From Falsiroseomonas ponticola (lineage in GTDB: Bacteria; Pseudomonadota; Alphaproteobacteria; Acetobacterales; Acetobacteraceae), in NCBI RefSeq assembly GCF_016805305.1, contig NZ_JAERQN010000006.1, positions 285,336 through 349,335 on the forward strand: 64,000 bases of DNA, read 5' to 3'. The notes beneath the pieces are model-generated. The model was not told the origin of the DNA, made no database searches, and saw nothing but the letters and a program-made list of their open reading frames with translations. Shown here piece by piece: positions 17,719 to 27,163 of this stretch. The translations under genes and the position numbers were made by a program. Numbering within the stretch: position 1 is the stretch's first letter; each line of letters begins with the position of its first letter.

Positions 17719-18504
17719 ATGACGCCCGAGTCCCTCCTTCCGATCGTCCTTCTGCTGGTCGCCGCGGCGATTGCCGCGGCCCTGCGGGTTCGGTCCATCC
17801 TGATCGACGCGCGAAACCGCGTCGCGGCCTCCGAACGGCTGGCCGCCGCGCGGGGCCGTTGCCTCTCCCTCGCCGCGCAGGAACTGCGCGGGCCCGGCCT
17901 CGCGCTGATGGCCCAGGCGGCGCAGATGGTCCCCGGCCCGCGGCGGGAGGGGGAGGAGACCCCCCTGGAAGGCGTCGCCCAGCAGCTGCTGCGCCTGGCC
18001 GATGACCTGGCCGATTTCGCCACCGAACCCTCCCCCCGCACGCTGCATGAGGCGCCGGCCCTGCTCGGCCCCGTGGTGGATGCGGCGATCGCCGCCGTGG
18101 CGGCGCAGATCCGCCCCGGCCGCCGCCACTGGCAGATCGACCCCGGCCTGCGCAGCCTGACGGTGAAGGCGGATCGCCGCGCGCTGGAAGGCGCGCTCGC
18201 CGCCCTGCTGCGCCGCGCCGCCCGCCATTCGCGGGATGGGGATGTGGTGGCGCTGCGCCATGTGCTGGGCGCGGAAACCGTCGCCATCGTCATCGAGGAT
18301 GAGGGCGATGGCCTGCCGGCGCATGACATGGTGATGGACGCCGCCGGGCCCCTCGCCGGCACGCGGGGGCTGGACCTCGGCCTGACCCTGGCGCGGTCGC
18401 TGGCCGCGGCGCATGGTGGCGACATCCGGCTGGAAAGCGCGCCGGGCATCGGCGCCCGCGCCTGGCTCACCCTGCCGCGCGAACGCCTGCTGGAAGTCGC
18501 CTGA
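17719..18504 (+). CDS. Histidine-kinase-like protein without the phosphoacceptor histidine
   Basis: A 261-residue protein with one N-terminal membrane span (residues about 6-24), a dimerisation-helix region, and a C-terminal HATPase_c domain. In the position of the conserved histidine (HELRxP) it has AQELRGPG, with Gln at residue 54. The ATPase domain keeps the DxGxG box (IEDEGDGL) and the GLxLG...HGGxI...GxGxxxxxxLP end, but the N-box asparagine is replaced (LLRRAARHS). It should bind ATP poorly, if at all, and cannot autophosphorylate in the usual way. The ATG at 17719 was chosen as the first codon before the membrane span. Confidence 0.7.
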   Translation: MTPESLLPIVLLLVAAAIAAALRVRSILIDARNRVAASERLAAARGRCLSLAAQELRGPGLALMAQAAQMVPGPRREGEETPLEGVAQQLLRLADDLADFATEPSPRTLHEAPALLGPVVDAAIAAVAAQIRPGRRHWQIDPGLRSLTVKADRRALEGALAALLRRAARHSRDGDVVALRHVLGAETVAIVIEDEGDGLPAHDMVMDAAGPLAGTRGLDLGLTLARSLAAAHGGDIRLESAPGIGARAWLTLPRERLLEVA

Positions 18505-19461
18505 TCAGGCCAGGAGTTCGAAGACCAGCAGCAGCGTCCGCTGCAGCCGGTTCTCATTGTCGTCGGAGATGATGGCCAGCAGCGTCCGGCCATCCCGCCG
18601 CAGCACCGCCAGCCCCTCGTAATTGTCGCTGGGCAGGGGGGAGGCCAGGCGCAGCAACTCCTCCCCCTGCAGCACCGCGCCGATGGCGGGATCCGCCAGC
18701 ATCGCGGCCGGCACCCGGGCCAGCCGCCCGCTGAAGCCGCCGAAGATGGAGAAGCTGCGTTCCAGCACCAGCAGCGCGCCATCCGGCAGCGCCGCGGCAT
18801 CCACCGGCAGCAGCCCGGCGCCGGGGCGATAGGCGATGGGCCGCCAGGCGCCCGGGCGGCCGATCCAGGCCGCGGTGATGCCGGGGTCGAGCCCCGGCGG
18901 GAATTCCTCCGCGATCGCGACCAGCCGGCCATCCGGCAGCACCGCCAGCGATTCGAGCCCCGCATTGGCCGGCGCCAGCTCCAGCCGCGGCGGCGCCTCC
19001 ACATAGGTGCCGGGGGAGGTGAGGGTGCGATAGGCGCGGATGCGGTGCCAGCGTTCGAACCCCACCAGCCAGCTGCCATCCGGCAGGCGGGCCAGCGACT
19101 CCGCATCCCCGGCATGGCCGCGTTCCAGCGGCCGGCCGGCGCCGTCGCGCAGCGGCCCCGTGCGGATCAGGCTCAGCGCCGTCGGCCGCAGGCCCGCATC
19201 CAAGGCCAGGCGCATCTCCGCGAAGCGGCCGAGGTCCGACACCGCGGTCAGGGTCAGGTCCTCGGCCAGATGCAGGGCCGAGAGCCCGCCGAAGCCCAGC
19301 ACCCTGGTGTCGATCTCGAGCCCGCCCAGCAGGCGCAGCGGCCCGCCCGACGGCCAGGCGGGCAGGTCCAGCGGCCGGCTGAGCGCCCCGGCCTCCGCCC
19401 CCGGCATGCAGCCGGAGAGCAGCGCCGCCGCGGCGGTCAGCAGGCCGCGGCGGGTGGCCAT
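18505..19461 (-). CDS. Phytase-like (esterase-like activity) lipoprotein
   Basis: A 318-residue protein of the phytase-like beta-propeller family (PF13449). A lipoprotein-type signal (LLTAAAALLSGC, lipidation Cys18) indicates export and membrane anchoring. Propeller repeats are recognisable as GFGGLSALHL, AGDAESLARLPDGSWLVGFE, NAGLESLAVLPDGRLVAIAEE and SDNYEGLAVLRRDG. Despite the name, activity is largely undetermined in this family. Its stop is directly next to that of the kinase-like gene on the other strand, and cobT ends 8 nt upstream of its start side. Confidence 0.85.
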   Translation of the reverse strand: MATRRGLLTAAAALLSGCMPGAEAGALSRPLDLPAWPSGGPLRLLGGLEIDTRVLGFGGLSALHLAEDLTLTAVSDLGRFAEMRLALDAGLRPTALSLIRTGPLRDGAGRPLERGHAGDAESLARLPDGSWLVGFERWHRIRAYRTLTSPGTYVEAPPRLELAPANAGLESLAVLPDGRLVAIAEEFPPGLDPGITAAWIGRPGAWRPIAYRPGAGLLPVDAAALPDGALLVLERSFSIFGGFSGRLARVPAAMLADPAIGAVLQGEELLRLASPLPSDNYEGLAVLRRDGRTLLAIISDDNENRLQRTLLLVFELLA

Positions 19462-19469
19462 CGCTGGGG

Positions 19470-21338
19470 TCAGGCCACCAGCGCGGAACGCTCCGACGCC
19501 GCCCGCTGCCAGGCCATGGCCGCATCCTCGTCGAAGAGCTCGGCGAGCTTCTTCATCATGGTGCCGCCCAGCTCCTCGGCATCCACGATGGTCACGGCGC
19601 GGCGGTAGTAGCGCGTCACGTCATGGCCGATGCCGATGGCGATCAGCTCCACCGCCTCGCGCCCCTCGATCTCCCCGATCACCTTGCGCAGGTGGCGTTC
19701 CAGGTAGTTGCCGGGGTTCACCGACAGCGTGCTGTCATCGACCGGCGCACCGTCCGAGATCACCATCAGGATGCGGCGGTGTTCGCTGCGCTGGAGGAGC
19801 CGCTTGTAGGCCCATTCCAGCGCCTCGCCGTCGATGTTCTCCTTCAGCAGCCCCTCGCGCAGCATCAGGCCGAGATTCTTGCGCGCGCGGCGCCAGGGGG
19901 CATCGGCCGCCTTGTAGACGACGTGGCGAAGGTCGTTCAGGCGGCCCGGATTGCGCGGCTTGCCTTCCTGCACCCAGCGTTCGCGGCTCTGCCCGCCCTT
20001 CCAGGCGCGGGTGGTGAAGCCCAGGATCTCGGTCTTCACCGCGCAGCGTTCCAGCGTGCGCGCCAGGATGTCGCAGCACATGGCGGCAACCGTGATCGGC
20101 CGGCCGCGCATGGAGCCGGAATTGTCGATCAGCAGCGTCACGACCGTGTCGCGGAAATCGGCCTCGCGCTCCCGCTTGTAGGACAGCGAGAGCATCGGGT
20201 TCACCACCACGCGCGCGAGGCGCGCGACGTCCAGGATCCCCTCCTCCAGGTCGAATTCCCAGGCGCGCTGCTGCTGCGCCATCAGCCGGCGCTGCAGCCG
20301 GTTCGCGAGCTTGGAGACGACGCCCTGGAGGTGGGAGAGCTGCTGGTCGAGCTGCTGGCGGAGCCTGGCGAGTTCCTCCGCATCGCAGAGGTCCTCGGCG
20401 TCCACCACCTCGTCGAAGCTGCGGTTGTAGGCGCGGTAGGCGGAGGCGTCGTCGGTCTGCACGACCTCCTTCCGCTGCTGCGGGCCGCCCGGGCGGTCAT
20501 CGCCCTCGGCGGCGGCGCCTTCCTCCTCGCCCTCCTCGGTCTCATCCTCGGCGGCGTCGCCCTGCATGGTCTCGGGCTGGGCGCCGAGCATGCTTTCCGT
20601 GTCCTGGGCCTGGGCCTCGCCCTCCCCGGACTGGTCCTGCTGGGAGGAGGTCTCGCCGCCCTCCCCTTCCTCCTCATCCTGCTCGGCCTCGGCCTCGACC
20701 TCGGCCTCCGCCAGGTCGAGCGCGGCGAGCAGCTTGCGGGCGGCCTTGCCGAAGGCGTCCTGGTTGCCCTGGGCGGCCGCCATTTCGGCGAGCGCGGCCT
20801 CGCCCTTCTCGCCCACGGAATCACGCCACAGGTCGAGCACGCGGCGCGCCGCGGCGGGGACGGGTTCGCCGGAGAGGCGTTCGCGCGCCAGCAGGCCCAG
20901 CGCCGCGGGCAGCGGCAGCTGGTCCTTCCGCGTCATGCGGTCATAGCCCTCGGCCTCGCATTGCTCGGCCAGGCGGGCGCGGAGATTGGCGGCGACGCCG
21001 GCCATGTGCTGGCTGCCCACGACCTCGACGCGGACATCCTCGAGCGCGTCGAAGACCTCCCGCGCCTCACGCCGCTGGGGCACGCGGGCGTTGTGCACGC
21101 CCTCGTCATGGTGGCGGAGCTTGAGGGCGATGGCATCCGCGGCGCCGCGGAGCTTCGCCATCTCGCTGGGCGGCAGGGCGCGCGTGGGCAGCGGCAGGCG
21201 GGCGCGCTTGCCGGCGAGGCCCGAGGGGCCGGGCTGGTAGGCGACCTGCACTTCCGGCACCTGCGCGATGGCGCGCAGCACCCCGGCGGTGGCCCGCTTG
21301 AACTCCTCCTGCCGGGTCTGGTCCTTGGTGTTCGCCAT
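19470..21338 (-). CDS. cobT: Cobaltochelatase subunit CobT-like protein
   Basis: A 622-residue protein matching CobT of aerobic cobaltochelatase, which with CobN and CobS inserts cobalt into hydrogenobyrinic acid a,c-diamide. The N-terminal half is helical; a long acidic, glutamate-rich linker (about residues 215-285) follows; the C-terminal third is a von Willebrand A domain with metal site LLIDNSGSM (DxSxS). The ATG at 21338 has GGAG 4 nt upstream; a start seven codons earlier is possible. CobS lies upstream in the same operon. CobN and other cobalamin genes are absent from the window, so an alternative role with CobS remains open. Confidence 0.93.
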   Translation of the reverse strand: MANTKDQTRQEEFKRATAGVLRAIAQVPEVQVAYQPGPSGLAGKRARLPLPTRALPPSEMAKLRGAADAIALKLRHHDEGVHNARVPQRREAREVFDALEDVRVEVVGSQHMAGVAANLRARLAEQCEAEGYDRMTRKDQLPLPAALGLLARERLSGEPVPAAARRVLDLWRDSVGEKGEAALAEMAAAQGNQDAFGKAARKLLAALDLAEAEVEAEAEQDEEEGEGGETSSQQDQSGEGEAQAQDTESMLGAQPETMQGDAAEDETEEGEEEGAAAEGDDRPGGPQQRKEVVQTDDASAYRAYNRSFDEVVDAEDLCDAEELARLRQQLDQQLSHLQGVVSKLANRLQRRLMAQQQRAWEFDLEEGILDVARLARVVVNPMLSLSYKREREADFRDTVVTLLIDNSGSMRGRPITVAAMCCDILARTLERCAVKTEILGFTTRAWKGGQSRERWVQEGKPRNPGRLNDLRHVVYKAADAPWRRARKNLGLMLREGLLKENIDGEALEWAYKRLLQRSEHRRILMVISDGAPVDDSTLSVNPGNYLERHLRKVIGEIEGREAVELIAIGIGHDVTRYYRRAVTIVDAEELGGTMMKKLAELFDEDAAMAWQRAASERSALVA

Positions 21339-21399
21339 GGGGCTCCGCTCCGCCGTCAACGATCAGCCGGCCCGGGGCGCAGGCCCCGGGCCGTCAGCC

Positions 21400-22431
21400 T
21401 CACCCCGCCTTGCGGAGCAGGCTGCCGCTCGGCAGTTCCTCGTTGAAGCAGCGCTGGTAGTACTCGGCCACCGTGCCGCGCTCCGCCTCGTCGCATTTGT
21501 TGAGGAAGCTGAGGCGGAAGGCGAAGCCGACATCGCCGAAGATCCTGGCATTCTCGGCCCAGGTGATGACGGTGCGCGGCGACATGACGGTGCTGATGTC
21601 GCCGGCGATGAAGCCCGCGCGCGTCAGGTCCGCCAGCGCCACCATGGCTTCCGTCTGGCGGCGGGCCTTGGCGTCCTTCTCGTCCAGGCCGAGCTTGGCC
21701 ATGACGATCTGCGTCTCCTGCGCATGCGGCAGGTAGTTCAGCGTCGCGACGATGTTCCAGCGGTCCATCTGGCCCTGGTTGATCTGCTGCGTGCCGTGAT
21801 AGAGGCCCGTCGTGTCGCCGAGGCCGACGGTGTTGGCCGTGGCGAAGAGGCGGAAGCCGCGATGCGGGCGGATGACCTTGTTCTGGTCGAGCAGCGTGAG
21901 CTTGCCCTCCACCTCCAGCACGCGCTGGATCACGAACATCACGTCCGGCCGGCCGGCATCGTATTCGTCGAAGACCAGCGCGCAGGGGTGCTGCAGCGCC
22001 CAGGGCAGGATGCCTTCGCGGAATTCCGTGATCTGCTTGCCGTCCTGCAGCACGATCGCGTCCTTGCCGATCAGGTCGATGCGGCTGATGTGGCTGTCGA
22101 GGTTCACGCGGATGCAGGGCCAGTTCAGCCGCGCCGCCACCTGCTCGATATGCGTGGACTTGCCGGTGCCGTGGTAGCCCTGGACCATGACGCGCCGGTT
22201 GTGCGCGAAGCCGGCCAGGATCGCGAGCGTCGTCTCCCGGTCGAAGCGGTAGGAGGTATCGACCTCCGGCACATGTTCGGTGCGGAGCGAGAAGGCGGGG
22301 ACCGTCAGGTCGCTGTCGATGCCGAAGACCTCGCGCACATTGACGCTGGTGTCAGGCATGTCGATGGCGGCGGTGGGGCGGCTCTCGGTAGGGGTGGCGA
22401 CCTTGGTCATTTCCTGGTCCGGCTGTGGCAT
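21400..22431 (-). CDS. cobS: Cobaltochelatase subunit CobS (AAA+ ATPase)
   Basis: A 343-residue MoxR-like AAA+ ATPase. The N-terminal region [16 protein letters not shown] is the characteristic CobS lead-in. Walker A is [10 protein letters not shown] (about residue 88), Walker [11 protein letters not shown], and sensor 1 LFATANTVG. The C-terminus ends in the family's short tail after [11 protein letters not shown]. It forms a chaperone-like ring with CobT. The start at 22431 is 7 codons ahead of another ATG (22410). The gene lies 40 nt after the DnaJ-like gene and 61 nt before cobT. Confidence 0.95.
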   Translation of the reverse strand: MPQPDQEMTKVATPTESRPTAAIDMPDTSVNVREVFGIDSDLTVPAFSLRTEHVPEVDTSYRFDRETTLAILAGFAHNRRVMVQGYHGTGKSTHIEQVAARLNWPCIRVNLDSHISRIDLIGKDAIVLQDGKQITEFREGILPWALQHPCALVFDEYDAGRPDVMFVIQRVLEVEGKLTLLDQNKVIRPHRGFRLFATANTVGLGDTTGLYHGTQQINQGQMDRWNIVATLNYLPHAQETQIVMAKLGLDEKDAKARRQTEAMVALADLTRAGFIAGDISTVMSPRTVITWAENARIFGDVGFAFRLSFLNKCDEAERGTVAEYYQRCFNEELPSGSLLRKAG

Positions 22432-22471
22432 CGGGTTGATCCTAGGGCGATGGCGGCGGCGCGGCTACCCG

Positions 22472-23083
22472 TCAACCCGCCTTGGGGGTGGCGGGGGCGG
22501 CGCGGCCCGGCAGGGCGCGGCGCAGCAGGCTGTAGGCGCGGCTGATGTCCTTCAGCCGTTCCTCCCCCTGCCGGTCGCCGCCATTGGCGTCGGGATGGTA
22601 GCGCTTGGCGAGTTCCTTGTAGCGCGCGCGCAGGCTGACCGCGTCGATGGGCCAGGTCAGGCCGAGAACGTCGAGCGCGGCACGCAGTTCGGGCGGCGGC
22701 TCATCCGGCCGCGGCGCCCGGTTCCGCCGCTGCGCGTGCAGTGGCGTGTCCTTCAGCATCCCGAGCGGGTCGCGGAACATCTCCGGATGGTCGAAGGGAT
22801 TGGCGCCGCCGAGGCGGCCGAGCGGCCAGGTCGGGCGCTGCCAGCCGGCATCGGCGCGGATGTTGGCCTCGATCTCCCCGGGCGCCATGCCTTTGTAGTA
22901 GTCCCAGGCGCGATTGTATTCGCGCACATGCTCCAGGCAGAACCAGCGGTATTCGTTCAGCGCGTTGCGGGCCCGGGGCGCGCGGAATCCGCCGGGTTCC
23001 GGGCAGCCCGGCGACTCGCAGGGCCGCACGGGCGTTTCCGGTTCCGCCGTTGCCAACCCGATGCGGTCGCCTCGTCGCGCCAT
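22472..23083 (-). CDS. J-domain (DnaJ-like) protein upstream of cobS
   Basis: A 203-residue protein with a C-terminal J domain (about residues 135-195). The HPD tripeptide is in KRYHPDANGGD, and helix III reads RLKDISRAYSLLRRAL. The N-terminal part has a CESPGC motif and FCLEH that may bind zinc, then a family-specific aromatic block (YNRAWDYYKGM). There is no Gly/Phe or client-binding domain, so it probably guides Hsp70 to a specific client. The bolA/dnaJ/cobS/cobT order is conserved in many alphaproteobacteria, and its reason is not known to me. Confidence 0.88.
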   Translation of the reverse strand: MARRGDRIGLATAEPETPVRPCESPGCPEPGGFRAPRARNALNEYRWFCLEHVREYNRAWDYYKGMAPGEIEANIRADAGWQRPTWPLGRLGGANPFDHPEMFRDPLGMLKDTPLHAQRRNRAPRPDEPPPELRAALDVLGLTWPIDAVSLRARYKELAKRYHPDANGGDRQGEERLKDISRAYSLLRRALPGRAAPATPKAG

Positions 23084-23171
23084 GCGGGTCTTATGGTCGC
23101 CGCATCCCGGTCACGCAAGGCAACCCGGACATGCCTTGCGCGGGGCTTCCGCCGGCGGCAGGAAGCCCCAC

Positions 23172-23468
23172 ATGCAAGCCATGAACCCGCCGAACCGCGC
23201 CGCCCGCATCGAGGCCGCGATCCAGGGCGCCTTCGCCCCCGACGCCATCACCGTGCAGGACGACAGCGCGCTGCATGCCGGCCATGCCGGGGCGCGCCCG
23301 GGCGGGGAGACGCACTACACGCTGCGCATCGTGGCATCCGCCTTCGCCGGCCAGAACCGCGTCGCGCGGTCCCGCGCGGTGCATGAGGCGCTGGCGGCGG
23401 AATTTGCCACCGGGCTGCACGCGCTCTCGCTGAAGCTGCTGACGCCGGAGGAAGCGGCGAAGGGGTAG
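23172..23468 (+). CDS. bolA: BolA family protein
   Basis: A 98-residue class II KH-like fold protein. Recognisable features are NRAARIEAAIQGAFAP at the start, the loop histidine region and AFAGQNRVARSRAVHEALAAE followed by the C-terminal HALSLKLLTPEE. BolA proteins partner with monothiol glutaredoxins in iron-sulfur trafficking. GGAAG lies 6 nt before the ATG at 23172; a second ATG at 23181 is possible. It diverges from the DnaJ gene and converges with DUF2889. Confidence 0.9.
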   Translation: MQAMNPPNRAARIEAAIQGAFAPDAITVQDDSALHAGHAGARPGGETHYTLRIVASAFAGQNRVARSRAVHEALAAEFATGLHALSLKLLTPEEAAKG

Positions 23469-23469
23469 G

Positions 23470-24048
23470 CTACTCCTCCAGCGCCTGCCGGTGGCGCGCC
23501 ACCACCGGGCTGTCCGGCGCATAGGCGAGGCAGGAGCCGATCGGCAGCTTGCGGGAGGAAGGCGGCACGGGCTGCCCCGCCGCCTTCGCCCGTTCCGCCG
23601 CCTCCCTCTCCCGCCGCCATTTCAACGGGCCGATGGTCTGGAAGGCGACGGTCGCCATCTGGGCCAGCACCTCCCGCAGATGGGTGCAGCCGAGGCTGCC
23701 GCCCACCCTCTCCTTCACCGCCCTGTTGAAGCCCAGGCCGATCGAAACCCCGGCCAATGCGGAAAAATTCGGCGCGGCGCCGGGGCAGACGGCATAGGGG
23801 GCGAAGTCGGTGGAGGCCTCGCAGGACCGGATCACCATGTCCTCCCCCACCACCAGGCGCAGCCACATGCCGTGCAGCGGCTCCCCCACCGGGATGGCGC
23901 CGCGGTCCATGTTCTCGAAGGCGTAGGTCTTGGTGTCCACCAGATGCGCCTCGATGTCGTAGAGGCCGTCGGCGCGCTGGAAACCCTGCATCTCGATCGT
24001 CCGGGTATGGATCAGGCGGCGATCGGTCTCGGGCTCGGATAGCGGCAT
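23470..24048 (-). CDS. DUF2889 domain-containing protein
   Basis: A 192-residue protein of unknown function. The conserved run is HTRTIEMQGFQRADGLYDIEAHL (read in pieces), with DTKTYAF, GEPLHGMWLRLVV and the cysteines in AYAVCPG-like and GCTHLREVL contexts. The last has a Cys-Thr-His triad-like block conserved in the family. No signal or membrane segment is seen. It ends 1 nt from the bolA stop on the other strand. Confidence 0.85.
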   Translation of the reverse strand: MPLSEPETDRRLIHTRTIEMQGFQRADGLYDIEAHLVDTKTYAFENMDRGAIPVGEPLHGMWLRLVVGEDMVIRSCEASTDFAPYAVCPGAAPNFSALAGVSIGLGFNRAVKERVGGSLGCTHLREVLAQMATVAFQTIGPLKWRREREAAERAKAAGQPVPPSSRKLPIGSCLAYAPDSPVVARHRQALEE

Positions 24049-24113
24049 GGGGGGTTCCCGGGGGGCTATGGTGCAGTGCGGGAAAGCCTAGCCCCCCAAG
24101 CGCGGGGTGTCGC

Positions 24114-25859
24114 CTATTCCGCGCAGCCCTCATCCCGCAGCAGGGTCTGGACGGCCAGGGGCGCGACATCGCTGGTGGTGAAGCAGTCGCCCGGCGCGCG
24201 CAGCAGGATGAAGCGCATCGTCCCCTCCCGCGCCTTCTTGTCCTTGCGCATGCGGCCCATCAGCGCCTCCGCCGAGAAGCGCCGGCCGAGGTCCCCGATG
24301 CGGGCGGGCAGCCCGACCTCCTGCAGGTGGGAGATCACGCGGCCGGGCAATTCCTGGCTGCAATGGCCGAGCCTGGCCGAGAGCGACGCGGCGAGGCCGA
24401 GGCCGACCGCGACGGCCTCCCCATGCAGCAGCTCGCCCCCATAGCCGCATTCGGCTTCGAGGGCATGGCCGAAGGTGTGGCCGAGGTTGAGCAGCGCGCG
24501 GCCGCCCTCCTCGCTCTCCTCCCGCTCATCCGCCGCGACCACGGCCGATTTCAGGCGGCAGGATTCCATCACGGCATGGGCCAGCGCGGCCGGGTCCCCG
24601 GCCACGGCGCGGGCACCCTCCGCCTCGCACCAGGCCCATAGCTCGCCCTGCAGCAGGCCGTGCTTCGCCACCTCCGCATAGCCGGCGCGGAGTTCGCGGG
24701 GCGGCAGGGTGCCGAGCACGCCGGTATCGGCCAGCACCAGGCGCGGCTGGTGGAAGGCGCCGACCAGGTTCTTGCCCAGGCCGAGATTGATGCCGGTCTT
24801 GCCACCCACCGAGCTGTCCACCTGGGCCAGCAGCGTGGTGGGTATCTGGATGAAGGTCAGCCCGCGCAGCGCGATGGCGGCGGCGAAGCCGGCCAGATCC
24901 CCCACCACGCCGCCGCCCAGCGCCACCACCGCGGTGCGGCGGTCGGCGCCCGCGGCCAGCGCGGCTTCGACCACGGATTGCAGCCGGGGAAATGATTTGC
25001 TCGCCTCCCCGGGCGGCACGGTGATGGCGGCGACGACGGCGACGCCGGCCTCCGCCAGCCCTTCCGTCAGGGTGGGCAGGTGCAGCGCGGCCACCGTCTC
25101 ATCCGTGATGACGACGACGCGCCGCGCCGGCAGCACGGGGGCGATCAGCGCGCCGGCGCGCGCCACCAGCCCCTCGCCCACCAGGATGTCATAGGCGCGG
25201 TCGCCGAGCCGGACCGGCAGGCGGGAGGGGTCGCGATGCGCGGCGATCGCCTCCATCACCTTCCGCGTGGTGGTCTCGGGTGGTTCGTCTGTGCAGTCCA
25301 CGATCACGGGGGCCTCGGCGAAGGTCGGGTGGCGCGCGGTCATCAGGCGCTCCAGCACCTCACGCGGGTCCTTGTTCAGGAAGAGGGGCCGGTGCTCCCG
25401 CCCCGCCACCCGCCGCAGCAGGGTGGGCAGGGAACAGCGCAGCCAGACCGCCACGGCGCCGGAAGCCGCCACCGCGGCGCGCGTGCGGGCATCGGAGAAG
25501 GCGCCCCCGCCGGTGGCCAGCACCAGGGGCGGCCCGGCCAGCAGGCGCGCGATCACGCGGCGCTCCCCGTCCCTGAAATGCGGCTCCCCGTATCGCGTGA
25601 AGATCTCGGTGATCGGCAGGCCGGCGGCGGCCTCGATCTCGGTATCCGCATCCACGAAGGGCAGGCCGAGCCGGGTGGCGAGCCGGCGGCCGATGGAGGA
25701 TTTCCCGGCCCCCGGCATGCCGACCAGCACGATGCTGCGAGCGGCGACCGGGTGGGGGGAAGGGCGCGCGGCTTCCTCCACGCCGAAGGGCGCGGGGGTG
25801 GCCAGGGGGGCGCTGGCATCGGGGAGCGGCCAGGCCGGAAGGGCGGTGTTGCGTGACAC
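24114..25859 (-). CDS. aroKB: Bifunctional shikimate kinase / 3-dehydroquinate synthase
   Basis: A fused enzyme of about 581 residues performing two shikimate-pathway steps. Residues about 35-205 are shikimate kinase with Walker A GMPGAGKSS and LATGGGAF. Residues about 215-580 are dehydroquinate synthase with the NAD site ALGGGVVGDLAGFAAA, the metal/substrate run PTTLLAQVDSSVGGKTGIN and the histidine pair LNLGHTFGHALE. In most bacteria these are separate adjacent genes; the fusion is known in Acetobacteraceae. The start is uncertain: I used GTG at 25859; GTG at 25877 would add six residues. No clear ribosome binding site is seen. Confidence 0.92.
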   Translation of the reverse strand: MSRNTALPAWPLPDASAPLATPAPFGVEEAARPSPHPVAARSIVLVGMPGAGKSSIGRRLATRLGLPFVDADTEIEAAAGLPITEIFTRYGEPHFRDGERRVIARLLAGPPLVLATGGGAFSDARTRAAVAASGAVAVWLRCSLPTLLRRVAGREHRPLFLNKDPREVLERLMTARHPTFAEAPVIVDCTDEPPETTTRKVMEAIAAHRDPSRLPVRLGDRAYDILVGEGLVARAGALIAPVLPARRVVVITDETVAALHLPTLTEGLAEAGVAVVAAITVPPGEASKSFPRLQSVVEAALAAGADRRTAVVALGGGVVGDLAGFAAAIALRGLTFIQIPTTLLAQVDSSVGGKTGINLGLGKNLVGAFHQPRLVLADTGVLGTLPPRELRAGYAEVAKHGLLQGELWAWCEAEGARAVAGDPAALAHAVMESCRLKSAVVAADEREESEEGGRALLNLGHTFGHALEAECGYGGELLHGEAVAVGLGLAASLSARLGHCSQELPGRVISHLQEVGLPARIGDLGRRFSAEALMGRMRKDKKAREGTMRFILLRAPGDCFTTSDVAPLAVQTLLRDEGCAE

Positions 25860-25908
25860 GATGCGCAAGGCTAGCACAGCCCGGCCCGCGCGAGGATCCG
25901 CCCGACCG

Positions 25909-26055
25909 ATGTTCCGCCACCCCATCCTGCTGCTGGTCGTGCTGCTGTTCGGGGTGGTCGTGCTCGGGCTGCTGGCGATCGGCGCCTTCCCGCCCACCGT
26001 GACGCCGCAGCCGGTGGAGCGGACCGTGCCGGCGGAGCGCTTCGGCACCCGCTGA
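25909..26055 (+). CDS. Small single-span membrane protein upstream of xerD
   Basis: A 48-residue protein with one strong hydrophobic helix (PILLLVVLLFGVVVLGLLAIG) in the first half and a short polar proline-rich tail. It ends 5 nt before xerD in the same direction and lies divergent from aroKB. Similar short membrane proteins are common before xerD in this family, as far as I recall. Function is unknown. Confidence 0.6.
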   Translation: MFRHPILLLVVLLFGVVVLGLLAIGAFPPTVTPQPVERTVPAERFGTR

Positions 26056-26060
26056 GCCGC

Positions 26061-26954
26061 ATGGCGTCCTGGGACCGGCACACCGAATCCTTCCTGGAGA
26101 TGCTGGCCGCCGAGCGCGGCGCGGCGCGCAACACCATCAGCGCCTATGCCGCGGACCTCGAGGATTTCGGGGTGCATTGCCGCCAGCAGGGCGTGGCGCC
26201 GGCGGAGGCCGGGGTGGAGGTGGTGCGATCCTACCTCCAGGGCCTTTCGGCCGCGGGGCTGGCGGCACGGACGGCGGCGCGGCGGCTTTCCGCGCTGCGG
26301 CAGTATTTCCGCTTCCTGGCGCGGGAGGGGGTGCGGGCGGATGACCCGACCGAGCTGCTGCAGGGCCCCCGCCTGCCCGCCAGCCTGCCCAAGGCGCTGA
26401 GCGAGGCGGAGGTGACGGCGCTGCTGGAGGGCGCCGCCAGCCTGGCGGGCGGCCGCGGCTTCCTGGCCGTGGCGCTGGTGGAACTGCTCTACAGCAGCGG
26501 GCTGCGCGTCAGCGAGCTGATCGCCCTGCCCGCCAATGCGCTGCGGCCCGGCCAACCGCTGGTGGCCGTCACGGGCAAGGGCAACAAGGAAAGGCTCGTC
26601 CCCGTCTCCAACCGGGCGAGGGAGGCCGCGCTGGCGACGATCCGCGAACGGCCGAAGAATGCGAAGCCCAGCCGCTGGCTGTTTCCCTCCCGCGCCGCGG
26701 GCGGGCACATCACGCGGCAGAATGTGGGGCTGATCCTGAAGGATGCGGCGATCGCGGCGGGGCTGGATGAGGACCGCGTCAGCCCGCATGTGCTGCGCCA
26801 CAGCTTCGCGTCCCACCTGCTGGGGCGCGGCGCGGACCTGCGCAGCCTGCAGATCCTGCTGGGCCACGCCGATATCGCCACCACCCAGATCTACACCAAG
26901 GTGCTGGACGAACGGCTGAAGCGCCTGCTGGAGGAGCATCACCCGCTGGCGTGA
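26061..26954 (+). CDS. xerD: Tyrosine site-specific recombinase XerD
   Basis: A 297-residue recombinase resolving chromosome dimers at dif with XerC and FtsK. The N-terminal SAM-like DNA-clamp domain spans about 1-85, the catalytic domain about 105-297. All catalytic residues are visible: Arg in SGLRVSEL, Lys in TGKGNKER, HxxR in HVLRHSFA, His in LLGHADI and nucleophile Tyr in YTKVLDERL. The C-terminal EEHHPLA is typical of XerD and not XerC. Chromosomal location next to housekeeping genes and intact length argue against a mobile-element integrase. Confidence 0.9.
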   Translation: MASWDRHTESFLEMLAAERGAARNTISAYAADLEDFGVHCRQQGVAPAEAGVEVVRSYLQGLSAAGLAARTAARRLSALRQYFRFLAREGVRADDPTELLQGPRLPASLPKALSEAEVTALLEGAASLAGGRGFLAVALVELLYSSGLRVSELIALPANALRPGQPLVAVTGKGNKERLVPVSNRAREAALATIRERPKNAKPSRWLFPSRAAGGHITRQNVGLILKDAAIAAGLDEDRVSPHVLRHSFASHLLGRGADLRSLQILLGHADIATTQIYTKVLDERLKRLLEEHHPLA

Positions 26955-27087
26955 TGCCGAGGCGGCGCGCGCGGCGGCCGGATAGCGTGGCCTACCCGCC
27001 GGTATCGCCCGATGCGCCAAGGTTGCATGGCTGGCCCGCCGCATTCGCGCATACGCCCGCCCCTGCAACAGTTTCCGAATGGTGGGA

Positions 27088-27110
27088 CCGGCGCCGGATC
27101 GCGGCGCCGG
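27088..27110. other. Perfect hairpin in the leader of the membrane dehydrogenase operon
   Basis: CCGGCGCC at 27088-27095 pairs with GGCGCCGG at 27103-27110 across a 7-nt loop, 53 nt before the first gene. No T-run follows. It may be a regulatory or mRNA-stability stem. The rest of the 209-nt gap shows nothing I can name. Confidence 0.35.
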
Positions 27111-27163
27111 GACAGGGCGTGGCCGTCCCCGGGCGGACCAGCGTCCACGGGGAAGGAAACGAC

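Noticed and set aside
20200..20760. Repeat-like acidic stretch within cobT
   Set aside because: The long Glu-rich linker is a normal CobT feature and not a repeat array.
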